In this document: one piece after another, positions 58,252 through 64,000 of the stretch | Position numbering within the stretch: position 1 is the stretch's first letter | How the letters are laid out: every line of letters begins with the position of its first letter | From: Halomonas korlensis | GTDB lineage: Bacteria; Pseudomonadota; Gammaproteobacteria; Pseudomonadales; Halomonadaceae | Assembly (NCBI RefSeq): GCF_900116705.1 | Contig: NZ_FPBP01000001.1 | Location: 434,001 to 498,000 of the forward strand | Direction: 5' to 3' | DNA length: 64,000 nt | The notes under the pieces: generated by a model | Told to the model about the DNA's origin: nothing | The model's database searches: none | The model's input: only the letters and a program-made list of their open reading frames with translations | Program-made: the position numbers and the translations under genes

Positions 58252-58289
58252 GCGCTTTTCTCCCACATCCGCGCTTTTCTCCCTCATCC
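58252..58289 (-). repeat. Tandem 19-bp duplication carrying the ribosome site of the ATP-grasp gene
   Basis: Bases 58252-58270 and 58271-58289 are the same 19-mer except for one base (A versus T at the 14th place). On the minus strand each copy holds GGGAGAAAAGCGC, so the Shine-Dalgarno sequence is doubled. The proximal copy is correctly spaced for the ATG at 58251. Confidence 0.85.
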
Positions 58290-58653
58290 CTAATACCGGC
58301 AATGAAGCGTCGTCCCGGCGCGATCCATGAAATAGACAATCATCTTTCAGTATGGCTGCTATCTGTCAGTCTGCCTCGACGCTCATCAATGGGCTCCAGA
58401 TGACACCCAAAGCCGCAGAGGCGTGAGGCGATAGTGATGAGGACGGCGAAGCCGGTAGACTGCCCAAAAAGGGGACAAGGGACACAGCGATGAAGGGATG
58501 GAGTATGCCGAACCCGCCCCGTTGTCGCCCCCTCGTTGCGCTTCACCTGGTACGCCGATCACAGCCCGCGCTGGGCGCTGACATTGCGCCTAGAGATGTA
58601 TTTCCTCCGCTATATAGACCGCGCCACTCTCAGTAGCGCGAAGGATGCCTCGC
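58290..58653. other. Intergenic remainder of the divergent cluster region
   Basis: This stretch lies between the two arms of the cluster, so both promoters should be here. I find no strong promoter pair. Its right end holds an MFS-like coding remnant listed separately and a GCGC-armed hairpin just before the winged-helix gene. Confidence 0.5.
58536..58643 (+). pseudogene. Possible remnant of an MFS transporter N-terminus
   Basis: One frame reads RWALTLRLEMYFLRYIDRA followed by TLSSA, which looks like the first helix and NYIDRATLSVA-type motif of MFS organic-anion permeases, then departs from the family. The reading is short and could be chance, but the YIDRATLS string is characteristic. Confidence 0.35.
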
Positions 58654-58956
58654 ATGACCCTGAGCAAGACGCAATCCAGTTTCTATCGCCGGCTTTATGT
58701 CGCCCATCTAGTAGATGCCGGCATCGCCAGCGTACCGGCCATCGTCAAGGCGACGGGCATGCCGCGGCGTACCGCTCAAGACACCCTCGGTGCGCTGGCC
58801 GAGCTGGATATCGTCTGCGCGTTCGAGAAGGCGAAGGGCGAACGCCACAACATCGGCGTTTACGTGATTCGTGACTGGGGACCGATCGACCCGAACTGGG
58901 TGGCGGTGCACGCCGATCGATTGCGAGAAGTCCTGGGCTATCCGCTCCGGCCGTGA
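58654..58956 (+). CDS. Small winged-helix DNA-binding protein
   Basis: This encodes 100 residues. A helix-turn-helix is visible at about 28-50 (SVPAIVKATGMPRRTAQDTL) followed by a wing-like segment (LDIVCAFEKAKGERHNIGVYVIRDWG). I use the ATG with AAGGA eight bases upstream; the ATG three codons earlier is within that site. As the first gene on the plus arm, it is a likely local regulator of the divergent cluster, but this is inference from position. Related proteins with the same RRTAQDT segment occur as single genes, so it may be unrelated. Confidence 0.7.
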   Translation: MTLSKTQSSFYRRLYVAHLVDAGIASVPAIVKATGMPRRTAQDTLGALAELDIVCAFEKAKGERHNIGVYVIRDWGPIDPNWVAVHADRLREVLGYPLRP

Positions 58957-59125
58957 TATGAGCGTTGAAGGACCAGTAGCCTTTTTTCCGATGCAGGTCG
59001 TAGGGTAATGGATGTACGTCCACCAGGATTCGCCGTTGCGACAATTGCTGTCGCTGCTGAATGTCCTGTTCATGACCTACCCTAGGGTTATTGACATGTT
59101 GCGAACCAGGACGGACTGTGGCTCG

Positions 59126-61114
59126 ATGAGTTTCAATACGCACGGATCGCCCCAGCATGACGATGGCGCGTCAGGCGAGCGGGTAGAGCAGCTCGACGCT
59201 GCCATTGAGCGGCTTGCCGCCGCGAACGCCATTGCAGAAGTTTCTCCTGTCTTCGAGGTTATCGATGCGGCACGTCCCCTGATGTTCGATGCCAGGGGGT
59301 TGGAAGTCCTCTACACGCGCGTGCCGGCGCTCGAGGCCGCTGGGTTGTTCGGTGGTAGCGACTGGAACCATCCCCAGACACTGGTGCCCTCGCTTGCCGT
59401 ACGTACCGTGCGTCATGGCGACCCGGTCGCCACCCTGGTCGAGTGCCTGAGTCAGATTCGCCTGCTGGCTGTTGCCAAGGGCGACTATTCGCACCCGTCG
59501 GTCTCGGCGGAGCACGCTCACCACTTTCTCGCTCAGGTGCTGGCCATGAACCTCGATCTCGTGGTCGGCGACCTGCACGAGGGCGACCGCCTGCGGCCTG
59601 ACCGGCTCGGCTACGCCGTCCAGTATCTGTATCACTACCTGCTTGAGCACCTGGGCTACGAGAATTTTCTGGAGCATCTGGTGGCCGAGGTATGGCGGAT
59701 TCTCGAGCAGCGCCCGGTCCAGGTCGATGGCATCAAGCAGATGGTGACCCAGATCGCCGCTTGCCTGAACACGCCGGACACCCTAGTGGGAGAGGTCGGG
59801 GAGGACGCCCGCAACCTCGTCAATGCCGTCTTCGGCCCCACCGCTGGCTGCCGCGAAGATCCCGGCTTTGAGGTATACACCGAGCGGCTGGAGCGCATGG
59901 ACGACGCGGCTCTGCTGCAGGAGGCCATTGCCTTTGCCGGGGCCATGCACAGCACCGGCCTGGTCTCGCCCTACATGCCGGGATTTATCCGTTACCTGCG
60001 CAGCCGATGGAACGCACTGATCCCCACGGCACTCGGCCTGAGTTATACGGGGGCCGACGCTTTTCACTGTTACCCGGCGTTGATTCACACGCTGATTGAT
60101 GAAGCCCTGTTTGCCGAAACCAGCCAGGCCGTCTATGGCCTTGCCATGATGCTCGAGCGAGGCATCCTGTACTCGCCTCCGGTGGCTCCGTCGCTGTGGC
60201 GGCAGCTGAGGCTATCGTTGTGTGATGCCGCGGCGCAGAAGATCGTGGCTGTGTTCGGGAACCGCCGCTCGCCAGAATGCTTTCTGCTCGCCGATGTTCT
60301 CAATGTGCTTGGTCGCCCGCTGGGCGTGGGACAGGGAAATTACCCCACTTGTCAGTCGACACGCGCTTTGTCCATGTGGGCCTTCAATATGCCGGCTGAA
60401 CTGCTTCGGATCGTCGCCTGGGCGGCGCGAGACGACGAGATCGTGATGCGCTTTGAAGGCAACAGCATTTCTTCCCGCGAGCTCGGCGCCGGCCTGGCAG
60501 CCGAGCCACCCGTGGATGTCGACGCCGTCTCCCTGCTTACCGTCCCCCACCTCGATCGCATCTACTTCGAAATGGGACGCCGCAGTGCCGGGCGCGGAGA
60601 GGATCCGCACAAGTGGGTCAACGCCGAGTTCCATGGCGATCATGTGGGCCATGGCTTTCGCATCGCGGTCGATGTCTTTACCGGCGGCCTGAAGGACTTC
60701 GAGGGGTTTATCCGTGACTTCTACGCCGCTTATCACCCCTTCTACAACGGCAATATACCGGTGATCAATCCACAGCCAGCGGGGATTGCCGTGACCGATA
60801 GCGCCACGCGTTTTCTTGGCTGGCACGCGATCACGATCCAGCGTCTTGCACTCGATCCGAGCCAGGTCATGCGGGTGTACTTCTTCAACCCCAACAACGA
60901 CAGTGGTCAGGACTGGGGACAAGGGATTGTCACCTCGACCCAAGGCAATGGCGAACTCTACGGCGAGGCCTCGCTACCGGTTGCCCAGTTTGCATCGCGG
61001 CTCTACGTCTTTCACTACGACCCGCTCGAAAAGGGCGAACCGACCGACATTCCCTCCGATGAAGTAGATCGGGCCATGCGTCTAGCCCAGGAGAGTTGGG
61101 CATCGGGGCGATAG
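59126..61114 (+). CDS. Unrecognised 662-residue protein with papain-like Cys-His-Asn pattern
   Basis: I do not recognise the whole protein. The first 380 residues are mainly helical. The C-terminal part has the order of a papain-fold enzyme: Cys409 at the start of a helix in GNYPTCQSTRALSMWAF (compare the QGxCGSCWAF motif), His567 in FLGWHAITI and Asn588 in VYFFNPNNDSGQDWGQG (compare kNSWGxxWGxxG). Other conserved-looking pieces are HGDHVGHGFRIAVD and YNGNIPVINPQPAG. No signal peptide or membrane segment. It may be a cysteine peptidase, a transglutaminase-like acyltransferase or an amidase. I chose ATG 59126; in-frame ATGs at 59012, 59075 and 59096 are alternatives. It is the centre of the two-ATP-grasp cluster, 85 bp before the second ligase. 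Confidence 0.7.
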   Translation: MSFNTHGSPQHDDGASGERVEQLDAAIERLAAANAIAEVSPVFEVIDAARPLMFDARGLEVLYTRVPALEAAGLFGGSDWNHPQTLVPSLAVRTVRHGDPVATLVECLSQIRLLAVAKGDYSHPSVSAEHAHHFLAQVLAMNLDLVVGDLHEGDRLRPDRLGYAVQYLYHYLLEHLGYENFLEHLVAEVWRILEQRPVQVDGIKQMVTQIAACLNTPDTLVGEVGEDARNLVNAVFGPTAGCREDPGFEVYTERLERMDDAALLQEAIAFAGAMHSTGLVSPYMPGFIRYLRSRWNALIPTALGLSYTGADAFHCYPALIHTLIDEALFAETSQAVYGLAMMLERGILYSPPVAPSLWRQLRLSLCDAAAQKIVAVFGNRRSPECFLLADVLNVLGRPLGVGQGNYPTCQSTRALSMWAFNMPAELLRIVAWAARDDEIVMRFEGNSISSRELGAGLAAEPPVDVDAVSLLTVPHLDRIYFEMGRRSAGRGEDPHKWVNAEFHGDHVGHGFRIAVDVFTGGLKDFEGFIRDFYAAYHPFYNGNIPVINPQPAGIAVTDSATRFLGWHAITIQRLALDPSQVMRVYFFNPNNDSGQDWGQGIVTSTQGNGELYGEASLPVAQFASRLYVFHYDPLEKGEPTDIPSDEVDRAMRLAQESWASGR

Positions 61115-61150
61115 TTCGAAGATGCTTGGCAGTTAAGCTCGACAGGACCG

Positions 61151-61175
61151 CAGGAAATCGAGAGTTAATTTCCTG
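61151..61175 (+). promoter_or_regulatory. Hairpin in the leader of the second ATP-grasp gene
   Basis: The 8-bp arms CAGGAAAT and ATTTCCTG are separated by 9 nt, followed by the strong ribosome site AAGGAG and the ATG 25 bp downstream. It could be an RNA processing site or set a differential level within the operon. No T tract, so not a typical terminator. Confidence 0.5.
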
Positions 61176-61199
61176 AACAATGCATAAGGAGAGCAACAT

Positions 61200-62507
61200 A
61201 TGTCGACTGTAGCAGAAACCACGACCCCCAGGGATATCTCAAGCTGGACCGACCCGACACTGGATTCGGTCCGCGGTACCGAGACGCCCAAGGATCCGAA
61301 CAAGGGCTACATCGCACTGCTGGGCTGGAGCGTGAATGCCATCAAGGCCGCGCAGAAGTTTGACCGCCGCTACGTGGTGGTGGCGCCCGATTGGGCTGCC
61401 GATTTCTGCGAAGCCAACAAGATACCGTACATTCCTTGGGACTTTGTGCGCCTGAATGATCGATCCATGGAAATTGCGGAACATCTCAAGGCGGAAGGCG
61501 TTGATGTGGCCATCCCACTCTTCGAGGAAACCGTTGAATGGTCAGGCGCGATCAACTCTGTGCTCATGGACAACCCCCGCATGTACGGGCAGTCCATCCT
61601 GTTTCGGGATAAGGCACTGATGAAACGCCGCGCCCAGCTGGGCGGTATTCGTGTAGGGATCTTCGAGGAAGCACACGAGAAAGAAGACATTATCCGCTTC
61701 ATGAAACGTGTCAACCAGACGCTCCTCAAACTCGACGGCGACCCCGATGACCCGATTCACGTCAAAGCCTTCGACAAGGCCGGTTGTCTTGGTCACCGCA
61801 TGATCCGCAAGATCGATGAGATCGACAGCATACCGGCCGAAGAATATCCGTTGCTGATGGAAAGTCACCTTGATGGCTGGGAGTTTGCCGTCGAGGCATG
61901 GATTCATGATGGTGAGATCAAGTTCCTCAACATCTCCGAGTACGTGACCCTAGGCTATTCGGTGTTCGTTCCCGCCACTAGGGAACTCGAGAGCTGGCGC
62001 GATGCCATCACCAAGCAGATTAAGAAACTGATCAAGACGTTCGATATCCAGTTCGGACTGATCCATCCCGAATACTTCGTGGCGGCAGATGGCGAGATGT
62101 ACTTCGGCGAGGTCGCCTATCGCCCGCCCGGTTTCAAGGCCTTCGAGCTCATCGAGCGCGCCTACGGGTTCAGTGCCTATCAGGCATCGATGCTGGTCTT
62201 CGATCCCAAGAGCACCAAGGAGGAGGTCGAAGCCTTCTTCCCCCGCGAAGTGGTCGACGCGAAAGGCTATGCCGGGTGTTTTGGCGTGTATCCACGGCGT
62301 CGTGTCGTCAGCAAGCTGGAGATGCCCAAGGAAACCATCGAGCACCCGTACTTCGAATCTCACGAGCTGGTGGCGCCGGCTGAAGAGACAGTGCCGGACC
62401 GCTCGGCCTTCGGCACGCACTGGGGCCTCGTGTTCTTCTTCGGTGACGATCCAATCAAGATGCGGGATCTGCTCAAGGCGCAAGAGGAACTGGACTTCTA
62501 CGTCTAG
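61200..62507 (+). CDS. ATP-grasp ligase, second of two in the cluster
   Basis: This encodes 435 residues. ATP-grasp markers are the nucleotide Lys189 in HVKAFDKAG, the loop with MESHLDGWEFAVEAWI (Glu for the adenine pocket), and the metal-binding Glu304 in YFGEVAYRPPGF with Arg308. The N-terminal 100 residues form a Rossmann-like preATP-grasp domain (KGYIALLGWSVNAIKAAQKF). The C-terminal 90 residues (from about 345) are an extension with FGVYPRRRVV and THWGLVFFFG. It has a very good ribosome site. Glu, Lys and Asp are frequent relative to neighbours. Likely reaction: carboxylate-amine ligation; substrates unknown. Confidence 0.85.
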   Translation: MSTVAETTTPRDISSWTDPTLDSVRGTETPKDPNKGYIALLGWSVNAIKAAQKFDRRYVVVAPDWAADFCEANKIPYIPWDFVRLNDRSMEIAEHLKAEGVDVAIPLFEETVEWSGAINSVLMDNPRMYGQSILFRDKALMKRRAQLGGIRVGIFEEAHEKEDIIRFMKRVNQTLLKLDGDPDDPIHVKAFDKAGCLGHRMIRKIDEIDSIPAEEYPLLMESHLDGWEFAVEAWIHDGEIKFLNISEYVTLGYSVFVPATRELESWRDAITKQIKKLIKTFDIQFGLIHPEYFVAADGEMYFGEVAYRPPGFKAFELIERAYGFSAYQASMLVFDPKSTKEEVEAFFPREVVDAKGYAGCFGVYPRRRVVSKLEMPKETIEHPYFESHELVAPAEETVPDRSAFGTHWGLVFFFGDDPIKMRDLLKAQEELDFYV

Positions 62508-62550
62508 AGACTCGTTCAAGATCGTCTCGTAACCAGACGAGATGTGACAA

Positions 62551-62574
62551 CGGGCAGGGCCTATGCCCTGCCCG
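62551..62574 (+). terminator. Strong hairpin after the second ATP-grasp gene
   Basis: Perfect 10-bp arms CGGGCAGGGC and GCCCTGCCCG have a 4-nt loop. There is no T tract on either strand, so termination may be inefficient or need Rho. It lies 43 bp after the stop and 20 bp before the stop of the converging gene. Confidence 0.6.
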
Positions 62575-62594
62575 CTGCACGGCACCTGACGCCG

Positions 62595-63755
62595 CTATTC
62601 ACCGCGCCGATCGAGGATACGATATGCGTGCGGTAACTCATCGCGCCTGTCCGCCGGGCTGAAGCGACCCGCCAGCCGATCGCCCGCGGCCATGGCGCTG
62701 GCCATGGTCCTGGCTTCGAACGTCTCGATAAGTGCCTGGTGCGCACGGTCGATCTCGTCAAGCAAGTGAGCCTGCATGGCCGGTCGATGACGCGCCTCCT
62801 GTAGCTTGAGGAGCGCATATTCACTGCCGGCGAAACCGGCCAGTGTCACAGCAGTCGTGGCCGCCCCTGCCAGCAACGCTCCTGGGCCGCTCGGCGCAGT
62901 GGCAGCCGCCACCACGCCACCCGACGTCAGCGAGCGAGCGGTGCTCACTCCCAGGCGCGCCAGCAGGCCGCGCATCGCCATGCGACCGCCCTGCATCACA
63001 ACGGCAGCGCCGAGACGCCGGGCGAGGGCTCGCCCCGTCAACATGCCAAGGCTGGCACCCCCTGCCGTGGCCGCGCGCCAGCGCGTCATGTCCATTTCTT
63101 CGCTCAGCGATCGATTCAGCACCTCGTCGAGGTCGAGCACGTACACTGCTGTGGCCGGCCGAGCGTCTTCCTGCATGCTGACCTGACGAGGCGCATAGCG
63201 CTCGTAAAGCTGTTGTGTCAGTTGATCTACCAGACGCTGCTGCATGCCGGCCAGCTGCTTCGGATAAGCCCGCTGCAGCTCGGCCAGGGCTTGCTCGATG
63301 CCGCTCGGCGTGACCAGTCGCTCGTGAAGCTGGGCCTCAAGCCATGGCTCGACATCATCGACCAGCGTCATGCCCAGGCGCGCATAGCTACCCGATAGCG
63401 AAAAATACCAGTCCAGATAACCCGGCACCGCCGCCTCGAGAGGCGCGAAGGTTATCGCCAGACGCATTCTGATCCAGGGTCGCATACGCGCCATCAGCCG
63501 CGCCTCGATATCTTCTGTCACCTCCTGCATGTCGCGGTCCAGCGCGGCGTGCGTCTTGGCGTCCAGGGTCAACGGCTGTCCATTGACGATCACGCGGTAG
63601 AGCGGGTCATCGGTGCGCTGCTCCAGCAAGCGCTGACCCATGCCAAGCAACAGCATCAGCCCCAGGACTACCAGCAACGATAGCCCCCAGCGGCCCCAAG
63701 CGCGTGGCAGATCTTGGCCTGCGGTCCTCGAGGAGGAAATATCGCCACGGCTCAT
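62595..63755 (-). CDS. Membrane protein of unknown function
   Basis: This encodes 386 residues. One helix near the N-terminus (about 22-42, GLSLLVVLGLMLLLGM) is followed by a long helical, probably periplasmic, region rich in Arg, Gln and Glu, and a second hydrophobic Gly/Ala-rich region around residues 230-315 (TAGGASLGMLTGRALARRLGAAVVMQGG). No enzyme motif. Its start overlaps the next gene's stop as ATGA, so the two are coupled. Confidence 0.7.
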   Translation of the reverse strand: MSRGDISSSRTAGQDLPRAWGRWGLSLLVVLGLMLLLGMGQRLLEQRTDDPLYRVIVNGQPLTLDAKTHAALDRDMQEVTEDIEARLMARMRPWIRMRLAITFAPLEAAVPGYLDWYFSLSGSYARLGMTLVDDVEPWLEAQLHERLVTPSGIEQALAELQRAYPKQLAGMQQRLVDQLTQQLYERYAPRQVSMQEDARPATAVYVLDLDEVLNRSLSEEMDMTRWRAATAGGASLGMLTGRALARRLGAAVVMQGGRMAMRGLLARLGVSTARSLTSGGVVAAATAPSGPGALLAGAATTAVTLAGFAGSEYALLKLQEARHRPAMQAHLLDEIDRAHQALIETFEARTMASAMAAGDRLAGRFSPADRRDELPHAYRILDRRGE

Positions 63756-64000
63756 GATGACTCATGACCTCCCGACCGCTCGGCGTCCACATCGTCATGG
63801 CGCCCTTCTCGCCGCAGCACATCGGCACCGACCAACAGGCGGACATAGGCCCAGGCGAATGCACTCTGGGTCAGCAGTAACAGCACCCAACCCAACAAGG
63901 CGGCGGGGTTGGTGACCTGAAGGTTCTGCACGGCGTTCTGCATGACCCATATCTGAGTGATCTCGGCGGTGCTGCCCAGACGCACGAAGAACCCCAGCAG
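63752..64000 (-). CDS. Membrane protein of unknown function, 5' end cut off
   Basis: The visible 82 residues are the C-terminal part of a membrane protein with one clear helix (LLGWVLLLLTQSAFAWAYVRLLVGADVL) and an acidic tail. The frame stays open to the window edge, so the start lies beyond 64000. Coupled with the gene downstream. Confidence 0.6.
   Translation of the reverse strand: MLGFFVRLGSTAEITQIWVMQNAVQNLQVTNPAALLGWVLLLLTQSAFAWAYVRLLVGADVLRREGRHDDVDAERSGGHESS

Noticed and set aside
54894-62507. Anti-phage defence island
   Set aside because: No nuclease, helicase, Toll-like, reverse transcriptase or toxin motif is visible; ATP-grasp ligases and hydrolases fit metabolism better, although a defence role cannot be excluded.

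Overview
The window looks like a chromosomal segment of a halophilic gammaproteobacterium of the Halomonas type. This rests on GC-rich sequence (about 60%, estimated by eye), gammaproteobacterial gene orders (rsfS-rlmH-mrdA-rodA-mltB-rlpA-dacA-ybeD-lipB; accB-accC-prmA-dusB-fis-purH; folE-folX) and proteins typical of that group (PPi-dependent phosphofructokinase, DUF3141, DUF2333, DUF6586, fused cytochrome oxidase I+III). Most of it is dense housekeeping sequence with many ATGA/GTGA stop-start overlaps. I see no insertion sequence, integrase, prophage or CRISPR array.

Layout. 1-6.6 kb: a caa3-type cytochrome c oxidase operon on the minus strand (coxB, fused ctaD, a small membrane protein, a copper P-type ATPase cut by the window edge), with a DUF2231 and a CopD/HemJ-like membrane protein beside it. 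6.7-15.5 kb: ABC-F protein YbiT, a GIY-YIG-like protein, an NYN nuclease, a DUF6586 protein, topA, and a PHA-synthase-like DUF3141 protein with a long low-complexity tail. 15.7-27.4 kb: lipA facing a minus-strand cell-wall and ribosome operon running from proA and nadD through rsfS, rlmH, mrdA, rodA, mltB, rlpA, dacA and ybeD to lipB. 27.5-33.4 kb: two membrane proteins with eroded GGDEF-like domains, a DedA-PAP2 fusion, and LysE, UbiX and Mpl. 33.6-37.5 kb: PPi-dependent phosphofructokinase and inorganic pyrophosphatase on either side of a fused PP2C/kinase that seems to have lost its catalytic residues. 37.5-47.1 kb: DUF2333, dsbD, accB-accC-prmA-dusB-fis and purH. 47.2-53.7 kb: gabD, folX, folE, a TraB/VirB10-like secreted protein, srkA, comF and bioB, with paired inverted repeats between comF and bioB.

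The part most likely to be new is 53.9-62.5 kb. A tRNA-Leu and a wrecked bioA pseudogene border a divergent cluster. On the minus strand are an ATP-grasp ligase and a CocE/NonD (S15-like) hydrolase. On the plus strand are a small winged-helix protein, an unrecognised 662-residue protein whose C-terminal half carries a papain-like Cys-His-Asn pattern, and a second, unrelated ATP-grasp ligase. Two ligases plus two hydrolase or transferase folds suggest a pathway that makes and trims an amide- or peptide-bonded small molecule, or a ligation/removal cycle on a protein. A short MFS-transporter-like remnant and a 19-bp tandem duplication in the divergent region point to recent rearrangement.

The window ends in two minus-strand membrane-protein genes of unknown function, the last one cut by the edge.
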